A DNA stretch of 64,000 bases. Source: DATLGB01 sp963740765 (lineage in GTDB: Bacteria; Actinomycetota; Thermoleophilia; Solirubrobacterales; Solirubrobacteraceae). How positions within the stretch are numbered: the first letter of the stretch is position 1; every line of letters starts with the position of its first letter. The position numbers and the translations under genes are program-made. Location of the stretch: assembly GCA_963740765.1 (NCBI GenBank), contig CAVUFN010000008.1, positions 248,001-312,000 on the forward strand. The letters run 5' to 3'. This document shows positions 20,352 through 28,602 of this stretch, piece by piece. The notes beneath the pieces are model-generated. The model saw nothing but the letters and a program-made list of their open reading frames with translations, made no database searches and was not told where the DNA came from.

Positions 20352-21758
20352 GTGAGAAGGCGCTTCTCAAAGCGGGTCGATTGGTCCGCCGAAACGGGCT
20401 TCGGGCTCATCGAGGTACTGGTCACCGGAGTGGTGGTCGTCCTCATCGCCACGGCGACCGTTTCGTCGATCGGCACGTCGCAGGACACCTCCGCCCGCAC
20501 CCTCGGCCGGGGGGTCATCGCCAGCCTCGCCGAGCAGGACCAGGAGCGCATGCGGGCGATGCGCGCCAGCGACCTCGCGAACGACTACTCCGTCACGGAG
20601 ACGATCCGGCGCCAGAACATCTCCTACCGCATCGACTCGTCGGCGGAGTTCGTCCAGGACGCGAGCGGTCCGGCCGTCAGCTGCTCGAGCACCGGATCGC
20701 AGTCGCAGTTCCTGCGCCTCAACACCGACGTGACGCCGCTGACGACGCAGACGCGGATGGACCCGCTCCACCTCGAGAGCCTCTACGCGCTGCCGATCCA
20801 GAGCTTCTCGCCGAACTCGGGCACCCTGCTCGTCCAGATCTACAAGGCGGACGGCATCACCGGGCAAGGCGGCATCCCCGTCAGCATCACCGGTCCCGAG
20901 AGCCGGACCCTGACCACCAACGCCAAGGGCTGTGCGGTCTTCCAGTTCCTCACCACCGGCTCGTACAACGCCAACGTCAACGCCGCCGGCTTCGTGGACA
21001 CGAACCTGACACAGGCCGTGAGCATGTCGGGCACGGTCAGCGCCGGCAACCTCAATCAGACCTCGCCGCTGCTCTACGACCAGGCCGGCCGCATCAACTA
21101 CGACATCGACACGGACGGCGTCCTGCAGCCGTTTCACTCACAGGGCGTGACCGTGGCGAACTCCGGCCTGCCGGCGCCCGGCACCAAGGTCTTCACGGGC
21201 ACCGCCTCCGCGACGAACCTGTTCCCGTTCACCGGCCCGTACACCGCGTACAGCGGGACGTGCACGGCCAACGATCCGTCGAAGTACGACGCGAACTACT
21301 TCACGACCTCGCACCCGACCTTTGGGCGGACGACGGTCGCTCCGGGCACGACCTACGCGGGCGTGCGCCTGCGCGAGCCGGACATCAACATGACGATCCA
21401 GGTCAAGACGGACACGTCGACCAGCAAGGTGAGCGGGCTCACCACCTACGTCAAGCAGACCGACAGCGGCTGCGCCTACACGTATCCCGCCACCACGACC
21501 AAGGCCGACGGGTCGCTGACCATCTTCGGCTACCCGTACGGCACCTACGCGGTCTGCTCGGAGTACACCCGCACGACGGGGTCGAGCTCGCAGAAGGGCG
21601 TCTACTACGGCATGAAGAAGTCCATCGCCAACACCAGCTTCGCCGGCACGCCGGCAACCGGCTCGCACACGTTCACGATCGACACCACGAAGACGTCCAC
21701 CGCGACCAGCGGCACGACATCGACCGGGAAGAACTCGTGCTCGGCCGTGATGCCGTGA
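20352..21758 (+). CDS. PilV-like minor pilin with a carboxypeptidase-regulatory-like domain
   Basis: 468 residues. The prepilin signal is WSAETG then FGLIEVLVTGVVVVLIATATV, with Glu5 present. After the helix, about 190-260 resembles a CarboxypepD_reg/Cna-B-like beta sandwich (GGIPVSITGPESRTLTTNAKG). The rest is Thr/Ser-rich with several cysteines. It is far larger than a usual pilin and is probably a tip or adhesive subunit. GTG 20352 is chosen because an upstream in-frame ATG (20229) gives an implausible leader and lies before the promoter. Confidence 0.85.
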   Translation: MRRRFSKRVDWSAETGFGLIEVLVTGVVVVLIATATVSSIGTSQDTSARTLGRGVIASLAEQDQERMRAMRASDLANDYSVTETIRRQNISYRIDSSAEFVQDASGPAVSCSSTGSQSQFLRLNTDVTPLTTQTRMDPLHLESLYALPIQSFSPNSGTLLVQIYKADGITGQGGIPVSITGPESRTLTTNAKGCAVFQFLTTGSYNANVNAAGFVDTNLTQAVSMSGTVSAGNLNQTSPLLYDQAGRINYDIDTDGVLQPFHSQGVTVANSGLPAPGTKVFTGTASATNLFPFTGPYTAYSGTCTANDPSKYDANYFTTSHPTFGRTTVAPGTTYAGVRLREPDINMTIQVKTDTSTSKVSGLTTYVKQTDSGCAYTYPATTTKADGSLTIFGYPYGTYAVCSEYTRTTGSSSQKGVYYGMKKSIANTSFAGTPATGSHTFTIDTTKTSTATSGTTSTGKNSCSAVMP

Positions 21759-22474
21759 TGAGGCGGCTCTGGCGCACCCGGCCGCGGCTGTCCGACGAGC
21801 GCGGCTTCACGCTCGTCGAGCTGCTTGTGACCGGCGTGCTGGGCGTGCTGATCCTCGGCTCGGCGACGCTGATCACGATCGGCGCCGCGCGCCACAACGT
21901 CGAGGTCGCCGAGCGCACCGACGCGACGCAGCGCGGACGCCTGGCCATGGAGCGCGCCGTGCAGCTGATCCGCTCGCAGGTCTGCACCAGCTACAGCGAC
22001 TATCCCGTCTCCTACGCGGGGGCGAACCGGATCGTCTTCGCCACCGACCTCTCCGACGGGACGACCCTCCCGTCGCAGCACACCATGGAGTACACCCCCG
22101 CCACGAGGGTCCTCTCCGACCAGCGCGCGGCCGGCCTCGCCACCACCCCGCTGAGCTTCTCGTCGACGCGGACCACGAACTTCTCGGTCAACGACATCGA
22201 TACGGACAGCACCGGCGCGATCTTCCACTACTACGCCTATCCCACCGCGGCGACCGCCGGCGTCCCGCTGACGCCCAGCGTCGAACTGGTCCCGCCCGCC
22301 GGCGGGACGCTGTCGGCGACCAACCTCGGCCGGATCTCGCGGATCGACATCAGCTTCCTGGCCTCGGGCACGACCAGGGAGACCAACACCATCCAGGCCG
22401 AGCTGTCGGACCGCGTCTTCGTCCGGATCGCCGACCCCAACCAACCGACGGCCTTCGACCCCTCATGCACATGA
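21758..22474 (+). CDS. PilW-like minor pilin
   Basis: 238 residues. Prepilin leader MRRLWRTRPRLSDERG, cut before FTLVELLVTGVLGVLILGSATLI, with Glu5. The body has the look of PilW/GspJ-type minor pilins (QRGRLAMERAVQLIRSQVC). The start codon overlaps the previous stop (TGATG) and its own end overlaps the next gene by 10 bases, so the three minor pilins are made as one unit that probably primes pilus assembly. Confidence 0.88.
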   Translation: MRRLWRTRPRLSDERGFTLVELLVTGVLGVLILGSATLITIGAARHNVEVAERTDATQRGRLAMERAVQLIRSQVCTSYSDYPVSYAGANRIVFATDLSDGTTLPSQHTMEYTPATRVLSDQRAAGLATTPLSFSSTRTTNFSVNDIDTDSTGAIFHYYAYPTAATAGVPLTPSVELVPPAGGTLSATNLGRISRIDISFLASGTTRETNTIQAELSDRVFVRIADPNQPTAFDPSCT

Positions 22475-24099
22475 CCCCCTCACGGAACCCCTTCCGGCGC
22501 GCAGGCGACGAGCACGGCTTCACCCTCGCCATGGCGATGGGCATCATGCTCATCTCCAGCATCGTCTGCCTGGCCGCCTTCCAGGCCGCCAACGGCGACC
22601 TCGTGCCCTCGGGCGAGAACAGCGACCGCAAGCTCGCCTACGCGGCCGCCGAGTCCGGCATCGCCTGGTACGAGGCGAAGATGGTCTCCGATCCGACCTA
22701 CTGGCAGAAGTGCGACACGGGGGTCACCAACGGCGTCCCCGACCCGGTCAACCAGCCGTCCGTCGCGGCCGGCTCGCGGAAGTGGAAGGTCGTCTCGGGC
22801 ACGGGCAAGTCGACGCTCGACTACTCCATCGCCGTCCTGCCCGCCACCGGCGCGACCTGCTCGACGACGAACCCGAGCGGCACCATGCTGAGCACGGTCG
22901 ACGGCTCGTTCAAGATCCGGTCCACCGGCCGCTACCACGGCGAGTTGCGCTCCATCGTGGCCAGTGTCCGGCGGCAGCGCTTCCTGGACTACCTGTGGTT
23001 CACGGACTTCGAGACGCTCGACTACACCGTCACGGGCGACCCGGCCACGTGCGCCAACTACCGCGCCTCGCGCCCGTCCTCCTGCGATGTCATCAACTTC
23101 ATCTCGGGTGACGAGCTCAACGGCCCGATGCACACCAACGACGACTTCGCGATCTGCGGCAGCCCGACGTTCGGGCGCACCGCGTCGGACAGCATCGAAG
23201 CATCCGGGCCTGCGCCGGGCAAGAAGGGGTACGGCGGCTGCACGGACAACTCGAACGTGGTGGGCAAGTTCAGCGCGGCAACCCGGACCCTGCAGATGCC
23301 ACCGTCCAACGCCCAGCTCCGGGGCCTGACGACGCCGGGGACGAGCGGTGCGGGCTACCGCCTCTCCGGCACGCAGTACATCCGCTTCAACGGAAACGGC
23401 ACGATGACCATCGACACCCCGACCGGCAACCCCGTGACGGTGAACCAGCCGTCCAACGGCGTCATCTACGTCGACGACAGCGGGTGCACGAACCCGGACG
23501 GCGACAAGGTCGGTTCGATGGGCTACACCGAGGGTCCCGGCTGCGCGAACGTCTACGTCTCCGGGACGGCCTCGAAGTCGGTGACGATCGGCAGCGCCAA
23601 GGACATCATCATCGCGCCGACGACGAACAGCTCGTCGAGCCAGTTCGATCCCGCCACCATCGGGTCCACGTGGACGGACGCCGACCTCAAGGTCGCCGGC
23701 ACGCTGAACGCGACCACGCAGCAGATCTCGGGCAACGTGAACATCGGGCTGATCGCCAACGGCTTCGTCCGCGTCTACCACCGGGTCAGCTCCGGCAGCA
23801 ACGCGACGGGCGTGCGCGACGTGCGCATCGACGCGGCCATGCTGTCGATCGACCACTCGTTCATCGTCGACAACTGGAACCAGGGGTCGCCGGTCGGCGC
23901 GCTCACCGTACACGGCGCGATCGCCCAGAGCTTCCGCGGGACGGTCGGCACCTCGTCGGGCGGCACGGTTCGCACGGGGTACCTGAAGGACTACTGGTAC
24001 GACGACCGCCTGCGCTACACGGCGCCGCCGAACTTCCTCGACCCGATCAACGCCGCGTGGAGCACCGCGCGGCAGAACGAGCTCGTCCCTCCCGTCTGA
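22465..24099 (+). CDS. PilX-like large minor pilin
   Basis: 544 residues. A class III-like hydrophobic start (GDEHG then FTLAMAMGIMLISSIVCLAAFQAAN, lacking the usual Glu5) followed by KLAYAAAESGIAWYEAK, the pattern seen in PilX N-terminal domains. The long C-terminal part (about 170-544) is beta-rich and cysteine-bearing, with a repetitive GTLNATTQQISGNVNIG stretch suggesting a beta-helix or polymorphic-toxin-like adhesin domain. ATG 22465 or 22471 are both possible. It likely sits at the pilus tip. Confidence 0.8.
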   Translation: MHMTPSRNPFRRAGDEHGFTLAMAMGIMLISSIVCLAAFQAANGDLVPSGENSDRKLAYAAAESGIAWYEAKMVSDPTYWQKCDTGVTNGVPDPVNQPSVAAGSRKWKVVSGTGKSTLDYSIAVLPATGATCSTTNPSGTMLSTVDGSFKIRSTGRYHGELRSIVASVRRQRFLDYLWFTDFETLDYTVTGDPATCANYRASRPSSCDVINFISGDELNGPMHTNDDFAICGSPTFGRTASDSIEASGPAPGKKGYGGCTDNSNVVGKFSAATRTLQMPPSNAQLRGLTTPGTSGAGYRLSGTQYIRFNGNGTMTIDTPTGNPVTVNQPSNGVIYVDDSGCTNPDGDKVGSMGYTEGPGCANVYVSGTASKSVTIGSAKDIIIAPTTNSSSSQFDPATIGSTWTDADLKVAGTLNATTQQISGNVNIGLIANGFVRVYHRVSSGSNATGVRDVRIDAAMLSIDHSFIVDNWNQGSPVGALTVHGAIAQSFRGTVGTSSGGTVRTGYLKDYWYDDRLRYTAPPNFLDPINAAWSTARQNELVPPV

Positions 24100-24111
24100 C
24101 GCGATGCGGAG

Positions 24112-24139
24112 CTAAAGGGACGGGGCCGGCGCGCCGATT
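24112..24139 (+). promoter_or_regulatory. Sigma-28-like promoter for pilM
   Basis: TAAA at 24113-24116, 16 bases, GCCGATT at 24133-24139. CTAAAG is the closest match in the window to the classical sigma-28 minus-35. The pilM ATG follows 8 bases later. Confidence 0.65.
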
Positions 24140-24147
24140 CCCAGGAC

Positions 24148-25209
24148 ATGGCCCTGTCCCTGAAGCGCTCCTCCGCCAAGGCGGCCAAGTCGGTCGTCGG
24201 CCTCGACCTGGATCCCGCCCACATCGCGGCGGCCGAGGTGATCGCCAACGGCCGGGTGACCGTCACCCGCAGCGCCGTCGCTCCGCTCGCGAGCGGCATC
24301 CTGCGCGAGGGCGAGGTCAACGACGGTCCCGCCCTGACCGAGGCGCTCAAGGCCCTCTGGGCCGGCGCCGACGACCTGCCGACCTCCGTCCGGCTCGGGC
24401 TCGCCAACCAGCGCATCGTGGTCCGCACGCTCGACATGCCCGTGCTCGACGACCCGAAGGCCCTCGACGCCGCGGTCCGGCTCGAGGCGCCCGACCACAT
24501 CCCGATGCCGATGGACGAGGCCGTCCTCGACTTCCAGCCGCTCGGCCTGGTGGACACCCCCGCCGGCCAGCGCATGCGCGTCGTCGTCGTCGCGGTCCGC
24601 CGCGAGATGGTCGAGCGCTACCTGGACGCCGTCCGCAACGCCGGGCTCCGGGTCGAGGGCATCGACCTCGCCGCGTTCGCCCTCGTCCGCTCCATGCACG
24701 ATCGCCTCGACGACGACGAGAGCGGCACGCTCTACATCAACGCGGCCGGCCTCATCAACGTCGCCGTGACGAGCGGCGAGCACTGCCTCTTCACCCGCGC
24801 GGCCACCGGCGGCCTGGACGCGATGGTCCAGACCCTCGCCGATCGCCGCGGGCTCACCGCCGAGCACGCGACGCAGTGGCTGGCGCACGTCGGGATCGAG
24901 ACGCCGCTCGAGGAGGTCGAGGGCGACCCGGACATCGTGGGTGCCGCGCGCGCGGTTCTCGAAGACGGCGTCCACACGCTCGCCGACACGGTCCGCAACT
25001 CGCTGAACTTCTACCGCATGCAGCAGAACGCGGTGGCGGTCGACCGCGCGATCCTGGCCGGCCCGGCGACGGCGATCCCCGGGTTCGCCGAACGGCTCGG
25101 GCTGTCCCTCGGCATGCCGGTGGAGGCGCGCACGGTCGCCCAGCAGGGCGAGATCGAGCACCCGGACCGCCTGGCCGTCGCCGCCGGGCTCGCCGTCACG
25201 TCCATCTGA
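24148..25209 (+). CDS. pilM: Type IV pilus assembly protein PilM
   Basis: 353 residues with the actin-like ATPase fold of PilM: SVVGLDLDPAHIAAAEV at the N-terminus (phosphate-binding strand), RIVVRTLDMPVLDDPKALDAAVRLEAPDHIPMP region, YLDAVRNAGLRVEGIDLAAFAL, and the nucleotide-binding GTLYINAAGLINVAV. It is cytoplasmic and binds the N-terminal tail of PilN. An almost leaderless start at ATG 24148 follows its own promoter. Confidence 0.92.
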   Translation: MALSLKRSSAKAAKSVVGLDLDPAHIAAAEVIANGRVTVTRSAVAPLASGILREGEVNDGPALTEALKALWAGADDLPTSVRLGLANQRIVVRTLDMPVLDDPKALDAAVRLEAPDHIPMPMDEAVLDFQPLGLVDTPAGQRMRVVVVAVRREMVERYLDAVRNAGLRVEGIDLAAFALVRSMHDRLDDDESGTLYINAAGLINVAVTSGEHCLFTRAATGGLDAMVQTLADRRGLTAEHATQWLAHVGIETPLEEVEGDPDIVGAARAVLEDGVHTLADTVRNSLNFYRMQQNAVAVDRAILAGPATAIPGFAERLGLSLGMPVEARTVAQQGEIEHPDRLAVAAGLAVTSI

Positions 25210-25219
25210 TCCCGCGGAT

Positions 25220-25987
25220 GTGACCACCGCCACCACCGCCGTCTGCGCGGGCGTCATCGGCGCGCTGATCGGCTCCTTCCTCAACGTCGTCATCTGGCGG
25301 CTGCCCCGCGGCGAGTCCGTGGTCACGCCTCCGTCGGCCTGCCCAGGCTGCGGGGCGCGCATCGCGCCCTACGACAACATCCCCGTCCTCTCGTGGCTGC
25401 TGCTGCGCGGGCGCTGCCGGCGCTGCGGGGAGCCCATCTCCGCGCGCTATCCGCTCGTGGAGGCGCTCACGGCCGCGCTGATGGCACTCGTCCCGATCTG
25501 CCTCGGCACCGGCGAGGAGCAGTGGATCGGCTACGCGCTGGTCCTGATCCTGATCCCGCTGACCTTCATCGACCTCGACCACCGGATCCTGCCGAACAAG
25601 ATCACGTACCCGGCGGTACCGCTCGCGATCGTACTCACGGCAGCGTTCGACACCGACCATCTCGTCGAGCACCTGATCGCAGGGGCGGCCGCCTTCGGCG
25701 TCCTGTTCGCCGCTGCATGGATCTACCCATCCGGGATGGGGGTGGGGGACGTCAAGCTCGTGGGTGTCCTCGGGCTGTTCCTGGGGCGCTCGGTGGCGCC
25801 CGCGATGCTGGTCGCGTTCCTGCTCGGGACCCTCGTGGGCATCGGCGTCATGGCCGCGAAAGGCGTGCGGGAGGGCCGCAAGACGGCGATCCCGTTCGGC
25901 CCGTTCCTCGCCATCGGCGGGCTCGTCGGGTTGTACGCCGGCGGCGACATCGTCGACTGGTACCTGGACACCTTCGCCCGGACCTGA
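25220..25987 (+). CDS. pilD: Prepilin peptidase
   Basis: 255 residues with about seven membrane segments. The N-terminal cytoplasmic loop holds two CxxC pairs (CPGC about 41, CRRC about 65) for zinc, the usual sign of the methylase-like region. The two catalytic aspartates lie in FIDLDHRILPN (about 117-127) and GMGVGDVKL (about 172-180). It removes the leader peptides from the pilins encoded here and N-methylates them. GTG 25220, 10 bases after pilM. Confidence 0.94.
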   Translation: MTTATTAVCAGVIGALIGSFLNVVIWRLPRGESVVTPPSACPGCGARIAPYDNIPVLSWLLLRGRCRRCGEPISARYPLVEALTAALMALVPICLGTGEEQWIGYALVLILIPLTFIDLDHRILPNKITYPAVPLAIVLTAAFDTDHLVEHLIAGAAAFGVLFAAAWIYPSGMGVGDVKLVGVLGLFLGRSVAPAMLVAFLLGTLVGIGVMAAKGVREGRKTAIPFGPFLAIGGLVGLYAGGDIVDWYLDTFART

Positions 25988-26003
25988 ACGGTCCGGCGGC
26001 TTT

Positions 26004-26031
26004 CTCAAGCCGCTCAGTGGGGGTGCCGATA
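26004..26031 (+). promoter_or_regulatory. Sigma-28-like promoter for pilN
   Basis: TCAA at 26005-26008, 16 bases, GCCGATA at 26025-26031. pilN starts 9 bases downstream. Confidence 0.7.
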
Positions 26032-26040
26032 GACGGTCTT

Positions 26041-26856
26041 GTGAAGGCTGTCAATCTGATTCCCAGCGACCAGCGTCCCGTCGTGAAGACGTCGGCCGCG
26101 GGTGTCGGTGGCCCCGGCTCCGACGAGAGCCCCCTGGGTGCCTACGCCATCCTCGGCGCACTTGCGTTCGCCGTGATCGCCATGGCACTCCTGGTGCTGA
26201 CCAACAACGACATCTCCAAGAACAAGGCCGAGCTCGCGCGAGCGGACCAGGAGGCAGCGGTCGTCGAGGCCCAGGCCTCCTCGCTCCAGTCCTTCGCCGA
26301 CTTCAAGCAGCTCTCCACGGCCCGCACGGACACGGTCTCCGCGCTCGCCAGGGCGCGCTTCCCGTGGCCGCAGGTCCTCAACGACGTCTCGCGCGCCCTG
26401 CCCCAGGACGTGTTCATCTCGCTGTTCGACGGGAGCACGGTCTCCTCCGAGAGCGGAGGCTCCTCCATCCGCGGCGCCATCCAGGCACCGTCGATCCAGC
26501 TCACCGGCTGCACCCGCAACCAGGCCAGCGTCGCCCGCCTCATGGCTCAGCTCCGCGGCGTCCGAGGCGTGACGCGCGTGTCGCTGTCCAGGTCCGAGGC
26601 GCCCGACACGAACGACGCCTCGATGCCTGAGCCGCCGGCCACGGTCGACGGCAAGGAGGCGGACGTCACCACGGCTCCCTGCCCGGAGGGGACCCCGCCG
26701 GCCTTCGACCTCGTCGTCTTCTTCGAGCGCGCCTCCGTCAGCCCGAACGCGTCTCCCAACGGGGGCGTCGCCAGCGCGACCGGTCCGACCGGGGCCACCG
26801 GCCCGACCGGCGCCACCGGGGCGACCTCGACCACGTCCACGACCACCACGCCCTGA
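26041..26856 (+). CDS. pilN: PilN-like pilus assembly protein with collagen-like tail
   Basis: 271 residues. MKAVNLIPSDQR at the N-terminus is the short cytoplasmic PilM-binding motif of PilN; one membrane segment follows (about 35-58), then a coiled-coil and a ferredoxin-like periplasmic domain (FPWPQVLNDVSRALPQDVFI). The last about 25 residues are Gly-Pro-Thr-Gly-Ala-Thr repeats, a collagen-like tail that ordinary PilN proteins lack. GTG 26041 is chosen because it gives the classical N-terminus and sits 9 bases after the promoter; GTG 26017 and 26023 lie within the promoter. Confidence 0.85.
   Translation: MKAVNLIPSDQRPVVKTSAAGVGGPGSDESPLGAYAILGALAFAVIAMALLVLTNNDISKNKAELARADQEAAVVEAQASSLQSFADFKQLSTARTDTVSALARARFPWPQVLNDVSRALPQDVFISLFDGSTVSSESGGSSIRGAIQAPSIQLTGCTRNQASVARLMAQLRGVRGVTRVSLSRSEAPDTNDASMPEPPATVDGKEADVTTAPCPEGTPPAFDLVVFFERASVSPNASPNGGVASATGPTGATGPTGATGATSTTSTTTTP
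26779..26823 (+). repeat. Collagen-like GPT/GAT coding repeat in pilN
   Basis: Tandem 9-base units (accggcccg / accggcgcc type) encode Thr-Gly-Pro and Thr-Gly-Ala steps at the C-terminus of PilN. Confidence 0.75.
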
Positions 26857-26867
26857 CGGAGTCGACG

Positions 26868-27629
26868 GTGAATACCAAGAACCCCCTAGTCATCGCCCTG
26901 GCGGCCGTCGTCATCGTCGCCTTCGGCTTCAATCACTTCATCCTCGGCCCCAAGCGCCAGGATGCCGCCGACGTCAAGGCGAAGGTCGACGAGGCCCACA
27001 GCCGGCTCGACGCCGCGCGCGCCCTGCTCGCCTCCAACCAGCAGGCCCGCCAGAGCTACAAGGAGGACTACACGAACGTCGTGCGGCTGGGCAAGGCCGT
27101 GCCGGGCGACGACGACGTCCGCTCGCTGATCGTGCAGCTCAACTCCGCGGCCGACCGGACCAACATCGACTTCAAGTCGATCTCCGTCGGTGATCCCGCC
27201 GGCGCCACGGCGGCATCGTCCACCTCGTCCGCGCCGACGGGTGCCGGCGCCTCGCTGCCCCCGGGCGCGACGATCGGGCCCGCGGGCTTCCCGATCATGC
27301 CCTTCACGTTCACCTTCAAGGGCGGCTTCTTCCGCCTGGCGACGTTCTTCCACAAGCTCGACACGCTCGTGCGCACCGAGAACGGGAAGGTGTCCGTGTC
27401 CGGCCGCCTGCTCACCGTCGACGGCGTCAAGCTCGAGCCGGACGCGTCGGGCTTCCCGAACATCAAGGCGACGATCAGCGCGACCTCCTACCTCGTCTCA
27501 CCGCTCGAGGGCACCACGGGCGGCGCGACCGCGGCCGGCCCCGCCGGTGCGGCGCCGGCCACGGCCGGCTCGGAGGGCGGCTCGTCCGTCACCACCACCA
27601 CTGCGACCTCGACCGGAGTCATCCGATGA
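26868..27629 (+). CDS. pilO: PilO-like pilus assembly protein
   Basis: 253 residues. One N-terminal membrane segment (about 7-26), a coiled coil (about 30-65) and a ferredoxin-like domain (FPIMPFTFTFKGGFFRLATFFHKLD then VSGRLLTVDGVKL), the standard PilO pattern. A low-complexity Ala/Gly/Thr tail ends the protein. PilN and PilO form the alignment dimer between PilM and the pilus. GTG start 26868; the stop overlaps the next ATG by 4 bases. Confidence 0.88.
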   Translation: MNTKNPLVIALAAVVIVAFGFNHFILGPKRQDAADVKAKVDEAHSRLDAARALLASNQQARQSYKEDYTNVVRLGKAVPGDDDVRSLIVQLNSAADRTNIDFKSISVGDPAGATAASSTSSAPTGAGASLPPGATIGPAGFPIMPFTFTFKGGFFRLATFFHKLDTLVRTENGKVSVSGRLLTVDGVKLEPDASGFPNIKATISATSYLVSPLEGTTGGATAAGPAGAAPATAGSEGGSSVTTTTATSTGVIR

Positions 27630-28561
27630 ACGGCCTCGCCGGACCCTTCCAGCAGCTCATCGACCGCAAGCTGTGGCCGATCGCAGTGGGGCTCGTCCTC
27701 GCGCTGATCGCCGTGCCGATCCTGCTCAAGAGCGACGAGTCGGCCGCTCCGCTGCCGCCGTCCGCCGCGACGACGACGACCGCCTCGGACGCCATCGTGA
27801 CGCTGTCCGACGCCGACAAGCAGGACCGGCTGCGCGCTGTGCTGGGCGACCGCAAGGAGCCGTTCCGGCCGGCGCAGATCCACCGCGTCCCGAAGGAGGA
27901 GACCACGAGCACGGGCGTCCCCACGGGCAGCGCGAGCACGACCGACTCCGGCAGCGCCGGCGGCGCCGGCGGCGCCACCGCCGGCGGCGGGGACACCGGC
28001 GGGTCCACGCCGGTGCCCGACACGACCGGACCGGACGCGACATCGACCCCGCAGCCGACCTTCGACCTCTTCTCGCTGACCGTGCGCTTCGGGCCCACGG
28101 ACGGCAGGCTCGTCACCCGCAACGTCAAGCGCCTCACCGGGTTGCCCGGTGGGCCGTCGCCCGCGGCGCTGTACCTGGGTCTGCTCGACAACAAGAAGGC
28201 GGCCGTGTTCATCATCGACGCCGGCGTCAAGGCGCTCGGCGACGGTGACTGCGACCCGTCCCCCGAGGACTGCCAGACGCTCACCCTCAAGGCGGGCGAG
28301 ACGGAGTTCCTGTCCCGCGGCGACAAGCAGTGGGAGCTGGACCTGATCAAGATCCACACCAAGAAGACGGCGAGCGCGGAGACCGCCCGCGTGGCGCGCC
28401 GGACGATCGCACCGGGCGGGCGCGACACCCTCCGCCGCCTGCTGCCGCGGATCGGCCCCTACCGCTACGACGAGAACGCCGGCACGCTGGACCGTCTCTC
28501 CAGGACGGCACAGGCCAAGCGCATCGCCCAGGCGTCCCGCCGCTCCGCTCCCACGGGCTGA
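27626..28561 (+). CDS. Membrane-anchored protein in the PilP position
   Basis: 311 residues: a membrane segment (about 17-34), a Gly/Ser/Thr-rich linker (about 90-140), and a C-terminal domain (TFDLFSLTVRFGP, then KAAVFIIDAGVKALGDGDC with a cysteine pair, and LIKIHTKKT). Its place after pilO matches PilP of Gram-negative loci, but with no secretin to dock to, the function may differ. The sequence itself is not clearly PilP. It overlaps pilO by 4 bases and ends the pilus operon. Confidence 0.8.
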   Translation: MNGLAGPFQQLIDRKLWPIAVGLVLALIAVPILLKSDESAAPLPPSAATTTTASDAIVTLSDADKQDRLRAVLGDRKEPFRPAQIHRVPKEETTSTGVPTGSASTTDSGSAGGAGGATAGGGDTGGSTPVPDTTGPDATSTPQPTFDLFSLTVRFGPTDGRLVTRNVKRLTGLPGGPSPAALYLGLLDNKKAAVFIIDAGVKALGDGDCDPSPEDCQTLTLKAGETEFLSRGDKQWELDLIKIHTKKTASAETARVARRTIAPGGRDTLRRLLPRIGPYRYDENAGTLDRLSRTAQAKRIAQASRRSAPTG

Positions 28562-28602
28562 GCCAGGGGCGCCGCGGGCGCGCTTCATAGACTGGCCCGC
28601 GC

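Noticed and set aside
20341..20355. Mini-ORF ATG-AAA-CCC-GTG-TGA before the pilV-like gene, as a possible leader peptide
   Set aside because: Its ATG lies inside the second box of the sigma-28-like promoter, so it would not be transcribed from there; the real GTG start follows at 20352.
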